From: Halomonas stenophila
GTDB lineage: Bacteria > Pseudomonadota > Gammaproteobacteria > Pseudomonadales > Halomonadaceae
Length of the DNA stretch: 64,000 bases
NCBI RefSeq assembly: GCF_014192275.1
Contig: NZ_JACHXR010000002.1
Location: forward strand, 456,330-520,329
Direction of reading: 5' to 3'
Shown: positions 34,966 to 44,754 of the stretch, piece after piece
Layout: every line of letters begins with the position of its first letter
Position numbering within the stretch: position 1 is the first letter of the stretch
Translations under genes and position numbers: made by a program
The notes under the pieces: generated by a model
Databases searched by the model: none
Seen by the model: the letters and a program-made list of their open reading frames with translations, nothing else
What the model was told of the DNA's origin: nothing

Positions 34966-36530
34966 CACAGCCGAAGCCGACTCCTCGGCTGATCCGGATC
35001 CACCCCCGGGACAACGTCGCCGTCGTCGTCGGCCAGGGAGGCCTGGCCGCCGGTGAGCGCCTCGACGACGGGATCGAGCTCCAGGCGACCATTCCCCAGG
35101 GGCACAAGGTCGCGCTGGTGGCGCTGGCGGAAGGCGATGAGGTGATCCGCTACGGCGAGGTCATCGGCACGGCCGCCACGCCCATCCCCCGGGGCGGCCA
35201 TGTGAACGAGACCAATCTGCACATGCCGACCCCGCCGGCCCTGGAGGATCTGCCGCTGGCGACGCGTCCGGCGCCGCCGGCGGAGCCGCTGGAAGGGTAC
35301 ACCTTCGAGGGCTTCCGCAATGCCGACGGCAGCGTCGGCACCAAGAACGTGCTCGGCATCACCACCAGCGTGCAGTGCGTGGCGGGCACCGTCGATCATG
35401 TGGTCCAGCGCATCAAGCGCGAGCTGCTGCCGGGCTTCCCCAACGTCGACGACGTGGTGGGGCTCAACCACAGCTATGGCTGCGGCGTGGCGATCAATGC
35501 CCCGGCCGCGGTGGTGCCCATTCGCACCCTCAAGAACCTGGCCCTGAACCCCAACTTCGGCAACGAGGTGATGGTCATCGGGCTCGGCTGCGAGAAACTG
35601 CAGCCCTCGACGCTGGTCGAGGATCGTCCGGTGAGGGTCTACGAGAATACCGAGGCCGCCGATCCCGAGGCCAACGTGCTGAGCCTGCAGGACGAGTCCT
35701 TCGTGGGTTTCGGCGAGATGATCGAGGGCATCATGGCCATGGCCGAGCGCCATCTCGAACGCCTCGATCGGCGGCGTCGCGAGACCTGCCCGGTGTCCGA
35801 CCTGGTGGTGGGCATGCAGTGCGGCGGTAGCGATGCCTTCTCCGGGCTGACCGCCAACCCGGCGGTGGGCTTCGCCACCGACCTGATCGTGCGCGCCGGG
35901 GGCAGCGTGATGTTCTCCGAGGTCACCGAGGTGCGCGATGCCATCCACCTGCTGACGCCCCGGGCCGTGGACCCTGAGGTCGGCCAGGCGCTGGTCGACC
36001 AGATGGCCTGGTACGACGACTACCTGTCCCAGGGCCAGGCGGATCGCAGCGCGAACACCTCGCCCGGCAACAAGAAGGGGGGGCTCTCCAACATCGTCGA
36101 GAAGGCGCTGGGCTCGGTGATCAAGTCCGGCAACTCGCCGATCGTCGATGTCATCGGCCCGGGCGAGCGGCTGCGCAAGCGTGGCCTGACCTTCGCCGCC
36201 ACCCCGGCCAGCGACTTCATCTGCGGCACCCTCCAGGCCGCCGCGGGCATGAACCTGCAGGTCTTCACCACCGGGCGCGGCACGCCCTACAACCTGCCGA
36301 TGACCCCGGTGATCAAGGTCTCGAGCAACTCCGCCCTGGGACAACGCTGGCACGACCTGATCGACCTCGACGCCGGGCGCATCGCCACCGGCGAGGCGTC
36401 CATCGAGGATCTGGGCTGGGAGCTGTTCCAGCTGATTCTCGAAGTGGCCAGTGGCCGTCGCCGAGTCGCCGCCGACCGGCTGGGCCTTTCCAACGATCTG
36501 GTGCTGTTCAATCCCGCGCCGGTGACCTGA
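34962..36530 (+). CDS. garD: Galactarate dehydratase
   Basis: A 522-residue enzyme that dehydrates meso-galactarate to 5-keto-4-deoxyglucarate, iron-dependent in E. coli. The sequence follows E. coli GarD closely by eye: DNVAVVV near the start, the SAF-like N-terminal domain ending in EVIG, then [59 protein letters not shown] and [23 protein letters not shown], ending in NPAPVT. Start ATG 34962 follows GAGGTG. Length matches E. coli (523). It is distinguished from altronate dehydratase by the full N-terminal domain and these motifs. Confidence 0.95.
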   Translation: MTQPKPTPRLIRIHPRDNVAVVVGQGGLAAGERLDDGIELQATIPQGHKVALVALAEGDEVIRYGEVIGTAATPIPRGGHVNETNLHMPTPPALEDLPLATRPAPPAEPLEGYTFEGFRNADGSVGTKNVLGITTSVQCVAGTVDHVVQRIKRELLPGFPNVDDVVGLNHSYGCGVAINAPAAVVPIRTLKNLALNPNFGNEVMVIGLGCEKLQPSTLVEDRPVRVYENTEAADPEANVLSLQDESFVGFGEMIEGIMAMAERHLERLDRRRRETCPVSDLVVGMQCGGSDAFSGLTANPAVGFATDLIVRAGGSVMFSEVTEVRDAIHLLTPRAVDPEVGQALVDQMAWYDDYLSQGQADRSANTSPGNKKGGLSNIVEKALGSVIKSGNSPIVDVIGPGERLRKRGLTFAATPASDFICGTLQAAAGMNLQVFTTGRGTPYNLPMTPVIKVSSNSALGQRWHDLIDLDAGRIATGEASIEDLGWELFQLILEVASGRRRVAADRLGLSNDLVLFNPAPVT

Positions 36531-36573
36531 ACCCCTTTCGATTGTTCTTTCGACCGTTACAAGAGGCAATGCC

Positions 36574-37899
36574 ATGTTTCCCAAGATCACCAGGATGAAC
36601 ATCGTGCCGGTCGCCGGCGAGGACGGTTTCCTGCTCAACCTGAGCGGCGGCCATGCGCCCTGGTTCATCCGCTGCGTGCTGGTGCTGGAAGACGAGTCCG
36701 GCAACCGCGGGGTCGGCGAGATTCCCTCCAGCGAAGGCATCCTGACGGGGCTCGAGAAGTGCCGGGGGCTGGTGGAGGGCGCCCGGGTCAACGAGGTCAA
36801 GCAGGTGCTTAGCCGGGCCCGGGACCTGCTGGCCCAGGGAGGACCGGAGGAGCGAGGGCGCCAGACCTTCGACCTGCGGGTGGCGGTCCACGTCATCACC
36901 GCCATCGAGTCGGCATTGTTCGACCTCTTCGGCCAGGCGCTGGGCATGCCGGTGGCCGACCTGCTGGGCCAGTACGGTCGCCAGCGCGACGAGGTCGAGG
37001 CCCTGGGCTACCTGTTCCTGCTCGGCGACCCGGACAAGACCGACCTGCCGTATCCCAGGGTGACCGACCCGGTCGATGCCTGGGACGAGGTGCGCTACCG
37101 CGAAGCCATGACGCCCGAGGCCGTCGCCAACCTGGCCAAGGCCGCCTTTGATCGCTACGGCTTCAAGGACTTCAAGCTCAAGGGCGGCGTGCTGCGCGGC
37201 GAGGAAGAGGCCGACTGCATCCGCGCGCTGCACGAGGCCTTCCCCGAGGCGCGCCTGACCCTCGACCCCAACGGCGCCTGGAAGCTGGACGAGGCCGTGC
37301 GGGTGCTGGAGCCGATCAAGCACCTGCTCAGCTACGCCGAGGATCCCTGTGGTCAGGAGGGCGGTTTCTCCGGCCGCGAGACCATGGCGGAATTCAAGAA
37401 GCGCACCGGCCTGCCCACCGCCACCAACATGATCGCCACCGACTACAAGCAGCTGCAGCTGGCCGTACAGCTCAACGCGGTGGATATCCCGCTGGCCGAC
37501 TGCCACTTCTGGACCATGCAGGGCGCCGTGGCCGTGGGCGAGCTGTGCCACGAGTGGGGCATGACCTGGGGCTCGCACAGCAACAACCACTTCGACATCT
37601 CGCTGGCGATGATGACCCACGTGGCCGCGGCCTGCCCGGGCGAGATCACCGCCATCGACACCCACTGGATCTGGCAGGACGGCCAGCGCATCACCAGGGA
37701 GCCGTTCAAGATCCAGGGCGGCAAGCTGAAGGTGCCGACCACACCGGGGCTCGGCGTCGAACTCGACGACGACAAGCTCATGGAGGCGCACCAGAAGTAC
37801 CAGCGCCTCGACGTGACCCAGCGCGACGACGCCGTGGCCATGCAGTACCTGATCCAGGGCTGGGAGTTCGATCCCAAGCGTCCCGCCCTGGTTCGTTGA
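36574..37899 (+). CDS. gudD: Glucarate dehydratase
   Basis: A 441-residue enolase-superfamily enzyme converting D-glucarate (or L-idarate) to 5-keto-4-deoxyglucarate. The N-terminal capping domain ([27 protein letters not shown]) is followed by the barrel with KDFKLKGG (Lys acid/base), metal ligands in [15 protein letters not shown] and ATNMIAT, and the His-Asp dyad region [16 protein letters not shown]. Length and motifs are standard for GudD. It produces the same intermediate as GarD and Gci. The semialdehyde dehydrogenase gene follows. Confidence 0.95.
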   Translation: MFPKITRMNIVPVAGEDGFLLNLSGGHAPWFIRCVLVLEDESGNRGVGEIPSSEGILTGLEKCRGLVEGARVNEVKQVLSRARDLLAQGGPEERGRQTFDLRVAVHVITAIESALFDLFGQALGMPVADLLGQYGRQRDEVEALGYLFLLGDPDKTDLPYPRVTDPVDAWDEVRYREAMTPEAVANLAKAAFDRYGFKDFKLKGGVLRGEEEADCIRALHEAFPEARLTLDPNGAWKLDEAVRVLEPIKHLLSYAEDPCGQEGGFSGRETMAEFKKRTGLPTATNMIATDYKQLQLAVQLNAVDIPLADCHFWTMQGAVAVGELCHEWGMTWGSHSNNHFDISLAMMTHVAAACPGEITAIDTHWIWQDGQRITREPFKIQGGKLKVPTTPGLGVELDDDKLMEAHQKYQRLDVTQRDDAVAMQYLIQGWEFDPKRPALVR

Positions 37900-37936
37900 G
37901 GCTTCTCGGCCGCCACATTCTAACCCCAAGCGACGC

Positions 37937-37950
37937 CGACACTGGTGTCG
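37937..37950. repeat. Short palindrome before the semialdehyde dehydrogenase gene
   Basis: CGACAC-TG-GTGTCG is a near-perfect palindrome 21 bases upstream of the dehydrogenase start. It could be a protein-binding site or small hairpin; it does not resemble the putative GntR sites. Confidence 0.3.
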
Positions 37951-37970
37951 CGCCAATGAGGAGACGCCCG

Positions 37971-39548
37971 ATGATTTTGGAAGGCAAGCAATTGATCGGT
38001 GCCCAGGCCGTTACGGCCCAGGGCAGCCCCATCCACGCGGTTAACCCGGCCACCGACGAGCGTCTGGAGCCGGCCTATGCCGCGGGCGGCAAGCCCGAGG
38101 TCGAGAAAGCCTGCGAGCTGGCCTGGGCGGCCTTCGCGACCTACCGGGAGAGCGGTCTCGAGGAACGCGCCCGTTTCCTGGAGACCGTGGCCGAGGAGAT
38201 CGAGGCCATCGGCGATGCGCTGATCGAGCGCGGCATGGCCGAGTCCGGCCTGCCCCGGGCGCGGCTGGAGGGCGAGCGCGGCCGTACCTGCGGCCAGCTG
38301 CGCCTGTTCGCCAATGTCGTGCGCGCCGGCGAATGGCTGGACGTGCGCCTCGACCCGGCGCTGCCCGAGCGGGCGCCGATGCCGCGGGTCGACCTGCGCC
38401 AGCGCCATATCGCCCTGGGCCCGGTGGCGGTGTTCGGCGCCTCCAACTTCCCGCTGGCCTTCTCGGTGGCCGGCGGCGACACCGCCTCGGCGCTGGCCGC
38501 CGGCTGCCCGGTGGTGGTCAAGGCGCACGCCGCCCACCCCGGCACCTCCGAGCTGGTGGGCCGCGCCGTGCAGCGCGCCGTGGCCAGGTGCGAGCTGCCC
38601 GAGGGCGTGTTCTCGCTGCTCTACAGCGCCGGCCGCGAGCTGGGCCAGGCGCTGGTGCGCGATGCGCGCATCAAGGCTGTGGGCTTCACCGGCTCGCGCG
38701 GCGGCGGCACGGCGCTGCTGAAGGCGGCCCAGGCGCGCCCCGAGCCGATCCCGGTCTACGCCGAGATGAGCTCGATCAACCCGGTATTTCTGCTGCCCGA
38801 GGCGCTGGCCGCCCGCGGCCAGGCACTCGGCGAGGCCTTCGTTGGCTCGCTGACCCTGGGCGCCGGCCAGTTCTGCACCAACCCGGGCCTGGTGATCGGC
38901 GTCAAGGGCGAGGGCCTGGATGCCTTCGTGGCCGCCGCCGGCGAGGCGGTGAAGGGCGCCGCGGCCCAGACCATGCTGACCCCGGGCATCCATGACGCCT
39001 ACACCCAGGGCGTCGATGGCCTGGTGGCCAGCAACAAGGCCCGCGAGGTGGCCCGCGGCCCGGCCGGCGAGGGCCCCCACGCCTGCCAGGCCGGGCTGTT
39101 CGTGGCCTCGGCCGAGGACTTCCTGCGTGAGGAGGCGCTGCAGGCCGAGGTCTTCGGCGCCACCTCCCTGGTGGTCGAGTGTGCCGACCAGGAGGAGGTG
39201 AAGCGCGTGGCCGAGCACCTGGAAGGCCAACTGACCGCCACCCTGCAGATGGACGACGGCGACCTGGAGACCGCCCGCGGCCTGCTGCCGATCCTCGAGC
39301 GCCGCGCCGGCCGGGTGATGGCCAACGGCTGGCCCACCGGCGTCGAGGTGTGCCACGCCATGGTCCACGGCGGCCCTTATCCTGCCACCTCGGACAGCCG
39401 CACCACCTCGGTGGGCAGCGCGGCGATCCACCGCTTCCTGCGCCCGGTGTGCTACCAGAACCTGCCCCAGGGCCTGCTGCCCGAGGCACTGCGTGACGGC
39501 AACCCGGCCGGCGTCAGCCGCCTGGTCGACGGCAAGCGCGAGGCCTGA
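37971..39548 (+). CDS. 2-oxoglutarate semialdehyde (2,5-dioxovalerate) dehydrogenase
   Basis: A 525-residue NAD(P)-dependent aldehyde dehydrogenase that oxidises 2-oxoglutarate semialdehyde to 2-oxoglutarate. Features: cofactor-binding [33 protein letters not shown], the catalytic Glu in [12 protein letters not shown] and the catalytic Cys in AGQFCTNPG. The insertion-rich form and [12 protein letters not shown] near the C-terminus are typical of ketoglutarate semialdehyde dehydrogenases. ATG 37971 follows GAGGAG. It catalyses the final step of the pathway in this cluster. A strong terminator follows. Confidence 0.93.
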   Translation: MILEGKQLIGAQAVTAQGSPIHAVNPATDERLEPAYAAGGKPEVEKACELAWAAFATYRESGLEERARFLETVAEEIEAIGDALIERGMAESGLPRARLEGERGRTCGQLRLFANVVRAGEWLDVRLDPALPERAPMPRVDLRQRHIALGPVAVFGASNFPLAFSVAGGDTASALAAGCPVVVKAHAAHPGTSELVGRAVQRAVARCELPEGVFSLLYSAGRELGQALVRDARIKAVGFTGSRGGGTALLKAAQARPEPIPVYAEMSSINPVFLLPEALAARGQALGEAFVGSLTLGAGQFCTNPGLVIGVKGEGLDAFVAAAGEAVKGAAAQTMLTPGIHDAYTQGVDGLVASNKAREVARGPAGEGPHACQAGLFVASAEDFLREEALQAEVFGATSLVVECADQEEVKRVAEHLEGQLTATLQMDDGDLETARGLLPILERRAGRVMANGWPTGVEVCHAMVHGGPYPATSDSRTTSVGSAAIHRFLRPVCYQNLPQGLLPEALRDGNPAGVSRLVDGKREA

Positions 39549-39583
39549 GGCAAGACGTTCAGATTGGCAAGCAGTAAGCATTT

Positions 39584-39606
39584 GGCGGCCTTCGGCCGCC
39601 TTTTTT
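39584..39606 (+). terminator. Intrinsic terminator of the kdgD-dehydrogenase run
   Basis: GGCGGCC (39584-39590) and GGCCGCC (39594-39600) with a 3-base loop, followed by TTTTTT (39601-39606). It marks the end of the main catabolic operon. Confidence 0.9.
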
Positions 39607-39850
39607 ATGGTGCCTCGCAAGGCCCGCTCCCGACCGAGGTGCCCGTCGCGCAAGGTCGTCAGAGGGGGAAAGCCGGTAGCCAGCGTCCCCCGCAGGAAGC
39701 CAGTAGTGGTCGCCGGGATCAGCTGCAGCGAGAACTCGAGCTGTGCCCCAGGCGCATGTAGCCAAGCGGCAGCTCTGGAACCGCGTCACTGCTGTGGCCA
39801 GCTATCTTCCAGTAAGGCTCCCACGCACATCGGTCAGGCAGGACCCAACG

Positions 39851-40987
39851 ATGAAGATCGAACACGTGCTTACGCACCTTCTGGACTACCAGCTCGACGA
39901 GGCCTTCGAGAGCGCCTCGATGCGCTTCGAGCGGCGCCGGCACTGCCTGGTCGAGATCGTCTGCGACGACGGCACCGTGGGCTGGGGGGAGTGCCTGGGC
40001 CCGGCCAAGGCCAACGCCACGATCGTGGGGCTCTATGCCGGTGCCCTGATCGGGGCCAATCCGCTGGAGACCGAGAAGCTCTGGCTGGAGCTCTACAACC
40101 GGTTGCGCGATCAGGGGCAACGGGGCCTGACCATGACCGCCCTGAGCGGCATCGACATCGCGCTCTGGGACATCAAGGGCAAGTGCTACGGCGCCCCGGT
40201 CAGCGAACTGCTCGGCGGGCGCTTCCGCGAGGAGGTGCGGGCCTATGCCACCGGCTCGTTCCGCCGCGACAGGGGGGACCGGGTCCAGGACGTCGCCGAG
40301 GAAGTGGCCGGCTATGCCCGGGAGGGCTTCCATGGCGTCAAGATCAAGATCGGCTTCGACGTCGAGGAGGACCTGCGCGCCATCGCCGCCGTCCGCGAGG
40401 CCATCGGCCCCGAACGGCGGTTGATGATCGATGCCAACCATGGCTACGACCTGCTCGAGGCGATCGAGGTCGGCAAGCGGGCCGCGCCCTTCGGGATCGA
40501 CTGGTTCGAGGAGCCGGTACTGCCCGAGCAGATCGACACCTATCGTGCCGTGCGCCAGGGGCAGCCGATCCCCGTCGCCGGCGGCGAGAACTGGCACGGG
40601 CGCTACGCGATGCTCGAGCCGCTGTCGACGCGGGCGGTGGACATCGTCCAGCCCGACGTCTGCGGTGTGGGCGGCTTCAGCGAGATCCGCCGCGTCGCCG
40701 ACATGGCGGCGATGTGCGGGGTGCGCCTGGTCCCGCATGTCTGGGGCACGGCGGTGTGCATCGCCGCCAGCCTGCAGTTCATGGCGGCTCTGCCGCCCGA
40801 TCCGCCGCGCCGGCGTCCGATCGAGCCGATCCTGGAGTTCGACCGCACCAAGAACCCCTTCCGCCAGGCCGTGGTCGAGACGCCGATCGCGCACCGGAAG
40901 GGTGTCATTCGCATCCCCGATGGGCCGGGGCTGGGCATCACCATCGACCGTGATGCCCTGCAAAAGTATGCGCTGAAGGAGGCGTGA
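39851..40987 (+). CDS. gci: Galactarolactone cycloisomerase
   Basis: A 378-residue mandelate racemase/muconate lactonising enzyme that opens galactaro-1,4-lactone (and glucaro-1,4-lactone) to 5-keto-4-deoxyglucarate. The sequence agrees closely by eye with Agrobacterium Gci: FESASMRFERR, GWGECLGPAKANA, RDQGQRGLTMTALSGIDIALWDIKGK, KIKIGFDVEEDLR (Lys pair), MIDANHGYD, FEEPV and RLVPHVWGTAV (His). The length is identical to that enzyme. It lies in its own unit with udh, after the strong terminator. It serves the galacturonate branch. Confidence 0.94.
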   Translation: MKIEHVLTHLLDYQLDEAFESASMRFERRRHCLVEIVCDDGTVGWGECLGPAKANATIVGLYAGALIGANPLETEKLWLELYNRLRDQGQRGLTMTALSGIDIALWDIKGKCYGAPVSELLGGRFREEVRAYATGSFRRDRGDRVQDVAEEVAGYAREGFHGVKIKIGFDVEEDLRAIAAVREAIGPERRLMIDANHGYDLLEAIEVGKRAAPFGIDWFEEPVLPEQIDTYRAVRQGQPIPVAGGENWHGRYAMLEPLSTRAVDIVQPDVCGVGGFSEIRRVADMAAMCGVRLVPHVWGTAVCIAASLQFMAALPPDPPRRRPIEPILEFDRTKNPFRQAVVETPIAHRKGVIRIPDGPGLGITIDRDALQKYALKEA

Positions 40988-41162
40988 TGGTGTCCGAGGT
41001 TCCCGCCAACATCCGCCCCCTGCAGGGGGCATCGTCGGCGCGTCAGCCACCCCTGGAGGGCGACCGACGGGCATATCCAGGTCGAACCTGGCGGGCCCAT
41101 CATTCCCCAATGCCCTGAGGCGCTTGGACGCAGGGGCCCTCGATATCGAAGGAGATAACGTG

Positions 41163-41960
41163 ATGCTGAATCGGATTCTGGTCACCGGCGCCGCCGGTGG
41201 CGTGGGCAAGGCCATCCGTCCCCATCTCGCGTGTCTCGCCCATCGGGTGAGGCTGTCGGACGTTGCCGACCTGGGCGAGGCGGCCGAGCACGAGGAGATC
41301 GTGCCTTGCGACCTGGCCGATGCCCGGGCGGTCAACGCCCTGGTGGCGGATTGCCGCGGCGTCGTCCACCTGGGCGGCGTATCGGTGGAGAAGCCTTGGG
41401 AGGGAATCCTCCAGTCGAACATCATCGGGGTCTACAACCTCTATGAGGCGGCGCGCCACCTGGGCAAGCCGCGCATCGTGTTCGCCAGCTCGAACCACAC
41501 CATCGGCTTCTATCCGCGCACCACCCGGATCGACACTCGGGTGCCGCACCGTCCCGACTCCCTCTACGGGGTCTCGAAGTGCTTCGGCGAGGACCTGGCC
41601 AGCCTCTATCACGACAAGTTCGGCGTCGAGACGCTGAGCGTGCGCATCGGCTCGTGCTTTCCCAAGCCGGCGGATACCCGCATGCTGGCAACCTGGCTGA
41701 GCGTCGAGGACTTCGTCGCCCTGCTCGAGCGCGCCTTCGTGGCCCCCAAGCTGGACCACACCGTGGTCTACGGGGCCTCGGCCAATGCCGAGAGCTGGTG
41801 GGACAACAGCCCAGCGGCGTTTCTCGGCTGGGTGCCCCGCGACAGCTCCGAACCGTGGCGGGCCGAGGTCGAGGCCGAGGCGGGCCCCATCGACCCGGAC
41901 GACCCCGCGGTCGTGTATCAGGGGGGCAAGTTCGTGGCTCTCGGGCATCCCGATGACTGA
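41163..41960 (+). CDS. udh: Uronate dehydrogenase (NAD+)
   Basis: A 265-residue extended-SDR enzyme that oxidises D-galacturonate or D-glucuronate at C1 to the aldarolactone. The Rossmann motif is TGAAGGVGKAI (8-18), the catalytic Tyr135-x3-Lys139 lies in YGVSKCFGEDL, and the NHTIGFYPR substrate segment is typical of Udh. The length matches Agrobacterium Udh (265). ATG 41163 follows AAGGAG; a GTG directly before it (41160) is an alternative. With Gci it forms the entry point for uronates. No lactonase for glucarolactone is seen nearby. Confidence 0.94.
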   Translation: MLNRILVTGAAGGVGKAIRPHLACLAHRVRLSDVADLGEAAEHEEIVPCDLADARAVNALVADCRGVVHLGGVSVEKPWEGILQSNIIGVYNLYEAARHLGKPRIVFASSNHTIGFYPRTTRIDTRVPHRPDSLYGVSKCFGEDLASLYHDKFGVETLSVRIGSCFPKPADTRMLATWLSVEDFVALLERAFVAPKLDHTVVYGASANAESWWDNSPAAFLGWVPRDSSEPWRAEVEAEAGPIDPDDPAVVYQGGKFVALGHPDD

Positions 41961-42004
41961 ACGTCGACGCCTGCCCCGGAGGCCGGGCAGGTTCATGTGA
42001 AGAC

Positions 42005-42023
42005 TTGTAGTGTGATGTATTAT
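42005..42023 (+). promoter_or_regulatory. Putative GntR operator/promoter of the regulator gene
   Basis: The region upstream of the GntR gene includes TGATGTAT (42013-42020), which is shared with the kdgD operator, and an overlapping -10-like TATTAT (42018-42023). The surrounding AT-rich sequence TTGTAGTG-TGATGTAT stands out from the GC-rich background. Overlap of the site with the -10 predicts autorepression. Confidence 0.45.
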
Positions 42024-42097
42024 TAATAGCCGACGGTGTGCCTGTCTGCCGTCGGTGCATGGCAGTATTGATGGAATGGATGGCAAAGGGGGCTGAT

Positions 42098-42832
42098 ATG
42101 GCGATATCGAGTTCGTGGGAGGTCCAGCGCGTCAACCGTGCGGGCAGCCTGTCCCAGGCGGTCGTGGAGCAGCTCGAGCGCCGTATTGCGTCCGGGGAGG
42201 TGCCGGTGGGCAGCAAGTTGCCCACCGAGAGTGAGCTGTGCGAGGTCTTCGGGGTCAGTCGCACGGTGGTGCGCGAGGCCATCACCCACCTCAAGTCGCT
42301 GGGGCTGGTCGAGACCCGGCGCGGCGTCGGCACGACGGTGCTGCGCAACGACACGGCCGAGCCGCGACCTGCCGTGCACATCAGTCCCCGGACCGTGGAG
42401 GATATCCTGGAGGTCCTGGAGCTGCGCCTGACCCTGGAGCCCCCGGCGGCCGAGCTGGCCGCCCTGCGGCACGACGACGAGGACCGCAAGCGCCTGGAGG
42501 CCCGGCATGCCGAGTTCGTCCAGGCCCAGGCGGAGAAGTCACAGGCGCGCCGCGAGGATTTCGCCTTCCATCATGCGATCATCAAGGCCACCCACAACGC
42601 CTGCTTCGATCGTCTCTACGAACCCTTGAGCGACAGCATCATCCCCCGTGCCAAGCTGCTCAGTATCGATATCGATCCTCGCTCCACGGCGCGTTACCTC
42701 GAGCTGGTGCATGAGGAGCACACCCGGATCCTGGAGGCCATCCTCGAGCGGGATGGCCCGGCGGCCCGGGCGGCGATGCAGCAGCATCTCGAGCGCTCCC
42801 GCGATATGTACGCCCGCTATCGGGATGCCTGA
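42098..42832 (+). CDS. GntR-family (FCD) regulator of uronate/aldarate genes
   Basis: A 244-residue regulator with an N-terminal winged helix (about 17-80: LPTESELCEVFGVSRTVVREAITHLKSLGLVETRRGVGT) and a C-terminal FCD helical domain (about 105-235) with metal-binding histidines likely in FAFHHAI and HEEHTRILEAI. FCD regulators sense sugar acids and organic acids. The location and shared site upstream of kdgD point to control of this cluster. ATG 42098 follows a G-rich ribosome site; earlier in-frame ATGs at 42038 and 42080 are possible. Confidence 0.88.
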   Translation: MAISSSWEVQRVNRAGSLSQAVVEQLERRIASGEVPVGSKLPTESELCEVFGVSRTVVREAITHLKSLGLVETRRGVGTTVLRNDTAEPRPAVHISPRTVEDILEVLELRLTLEPPAAELAALRHDDEDRKRLEARHAEFVQAQAEKSQARREDFAFHHAIIKATHNACFDRLYEPLSDSIIPRAKLLSIDIDPRSTARYLELVHEEHTRILEAILERDGPAARAAMQQHLERSRDMYARYRDA

Positions 42833-42866
42833 GCACCGCGACGGGCGCGACGCCTCTCGATGGCCC

Positions 42867-42968
42867 TCAGCGGGCGACCCACAGGCCGACGGCGACGGCG
42901 GCGATCACGGTGAGAAAGAAGATGCGGTTGCGGGCGCGGGTATCGCGGGGCGGCTTGTGGGAGGACAC
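42867..42968 (-). CDS. 33-residue single-pass membrane peptide
   Basis: A short gene read by eye. It starts with GTG (42968-42966), six bases after GGAG on the minus strand, and ends in TGA. The peptide has a basic N-terminus (SSHKPPRDTRARNR) and one hydrophobic helix (IFFLTVIAAVAVGLWVA), ending in Arg: a positive-inside, single-pass inner-membrane topology. I do not recognise a family. It lies convergent to the GntR gene and divergent from the first alpha/beta hydrolase. Confidence 0.55.
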   Translation of the reverse strand: MSSHKPPRDTRARNRIFFLTVIAAVAVGLWVAR

Positions 42969-43074
42969 GCGAGACTCCGTTGAGCGGGTGGCGGAAAGAC
43001 GACTTGGCGGCCCATGGTATCCCCGTTAGCCTGCTACCACCACTCGCGGCCTTCTGCCTCAACCGGATGATGCC

Positions 43075-43887
43075 ATGCGCCGAACCGACACCCCCGTCCC
43101 CCTCCCACTGGTCTTCGCCCATGCCAACGGCTTCCCGGGCCAGAGCTACCGCAATTTCCTGTCGCCGCTGGCCGTGCGGTTCGATCTCCAGCCGCTGGAC
43201 CGTCTCGGTCATCATCCCGACTTTCCGGTGGGCCATAACTGGCTGGCGCTGCGTGACGAACTGCTCGAGCACCTGGCTCGCTTCGACACTCCGGTGATCG
43301 GTGTCGGCCACTCCATGGGCGGGGTGCTGATGGCCATGGCCGCGGAGCGGATACCGGCGCGTTTCCACTGCGTGGTGATGCTCGACCCGCCGCTCATGCT
43401 GGGGTTCGATGCCCTGGCGATGAAGGCCGCCAAGCGGCTGGGCTTCGTCGACCAGCTCACCCCGGCGGGGCGCACCCTGGGGCGGCGCGACAACTGGCCG
43501 GATCGCCAGGCCATGCGCAACTACCTGCGACGCCGGGGGCTGTTCCGGCGCTTCACCGACCAGGCCCTCGACGACTACGTGGATGGCGGTAGCCGTGAGC
43601 TCGACGATGGCCGGGTGGTGCTGCTCTACGACCCCGACATCGAGGTGGCGGTCTTCCGCCACTTGCCCGACCACCTGGACGACCTGCCCAACCGGGTGCA
43701 TGTCCCCCTGGGGGTACTCGCGGGCAGCGAGTCCGACGTGCTCACCGCGCGTCGCCGGCGCCGGCTGCGGCGACGCGGGGTACGCCTCGCCAAGGTCCCC
43801 GGGGGGCACATGTTTCCCATGGAGCAGCCCGAGGCGACCCGCCAGGCGCTGCTCTTGATGCTCGACACGCTGCTGGAGGTGCCGTGA
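43075..43887 (+). CDS. Alpha/beta hydrolase
   Basis: A 270-residue alpha/beta hydrolase. The oxyanion-loop strand reads FAHANGFPGQSYR, the nucleophile elbow is GHSMGG (Ser near 79), and the catalytic His is in GGHMFPME near the C-terminus. The HANG variant of the usual HG motif is seen in a subgroup of proteobacterial hydrolases of unknown substrate. ATG 43075. It overlaps the next hydrolase in a GTGA junction, forming an operon with it and the patatin gene. Confidence 0.87.
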   Translation: MRRTDTPVPLPLVFAHANGFPGQSYRNFLSPLAVRFDLQPLDRLGHHPDFPVGHNWLALRDELLEHLARFDTPVIGVGHSMGGVLMAMAAERIPARFHCVVMLDPPLMLGFDALAMKAAKRLGFVDQLTPAGRTLGRRDNWPDRQAMRNYLRRRGLFRRFTDQALDDYVDGGSRELDDGRVVLLYDPDIEVAVFRHLPDHLDDLPNRVHVPLGVLAGSESDVLTARRRRRLRRRGVRLAKVPGGHMFPMEQPEATRQALLLMLDTLLEVP

Positions 43888-44741
43888 CCACTCCCCGCCC
43901 GCTGGACCTCGCCGAGGGGCGTCTGGCCGGCTTGGCCTGGGGCGAGGCGGGCGCCCCCATCTGGCTGGCGTTGCATGGCTGGCTCGACAATGCCGCCAGC
44001 TTCTCGCGACTGGCGCCACGCCTGGTTGAGGCACTGGGCATCCGGATCGTGGCGCTGGACTTCGCCGGCCACGGCCAGTCTCGGCATCTCGCCGGCGACT
44101 ATGCGCTCTGGGACTATTGCCACGATGTCCTCGACGCCCTGGACGCTCTTGGCCTCGAGCGCGCGCCGCTGCTGGCGCATTCGATGGGCGCCGGCGTGGC
44201 CTGCCTGCTCGCCGCCGCGCTGCCCGAGCGGGTCGCCTCACTGACGCTGATCGATGGCCTGGGGGCGCTGACCACCGAGGCGGCCGCCGCCCCCGGGCAA
44301 TTGCGCAAGGGGCTGCGTGCCCATCGTCGCGCCCTCTCGACGCCACCGCGCTATCCTGATGAGAAGAGCGCCGTGGCGTCCCGGGTGGCCGGCGGGGCCA
44401 CGCCCATCGACGGCGAGACGGCGCGCCCGCTGGTGCGGCGCAGCCTCGTCGGGGAGCCGGATGGCCACTGCCGCCTGAGATCGGATCCGCGCTTGCTGAG
44501 GCCCTCGCCGGTGCGTTTCACGCCGGAGCAGGCGATGGCGATGCTGGAGGCGATTCGCTGCCCGGTGCTGCTGGTGGAGGGCGAGGGCGGCATCCTCGCC
44601 GGCCGTCCGGGGGCCGCGTCCGCCCGGCGGGCCATCGCCGGGCTGCGACGCCGGGTCCTGCCGGGTGGGCACCATCTTCACCTGGAGCCGGGCGCGGTGG
44701 GGGCGGTGGCCGAGGCGATCGTGGCCTGGTTCCGCGACTGA
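43884..44741 (+). CDS. Alpha/beta hydrolase
   Basis: A 285-residue alpha/beta hydrolase with LHGWLDNAASFSRLAPRL, DFAGHGQS, a nucleophile elbow AHSMGAG (Ala in place of the first Gly), and a C-terminal GGHHLHLE catalytic His. The layout resembles serine-hydrolase-like (SERHL) proteins and PNPase-type esterases. Substrate unknown. GTG start overlaps the previous stop by four bases. The patatin gene follows after 13 bases. Confidence 0.86.
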   Translation: MTTPRPLDLAEGRLAGLAWGEAGAPIWLALHGWLDNAASFSRLAPRLVEALGIRIVALDFAGHGQSRHLAGDYALWDYCHDVLDALDALGLERAPLLAHSMGAGVACLLAAALPERVASLTLIDGLGALTTEAAAAPGQLRKGLRAHRRALSTPPRYPDEKSAVASRVAGGATPIDGETARPLVRRSLVGEPDGHCRLRSDPRLLRPSPVRFTPEQAMAMLEAIRCPVLLVEGEGGILAGRPGAASARRAIAGLRRRVLPGGHHLHLEPGAVGAVAEAIVAWFRD

Positions 44742-44754
44742 CAGGGGAGGCGAC

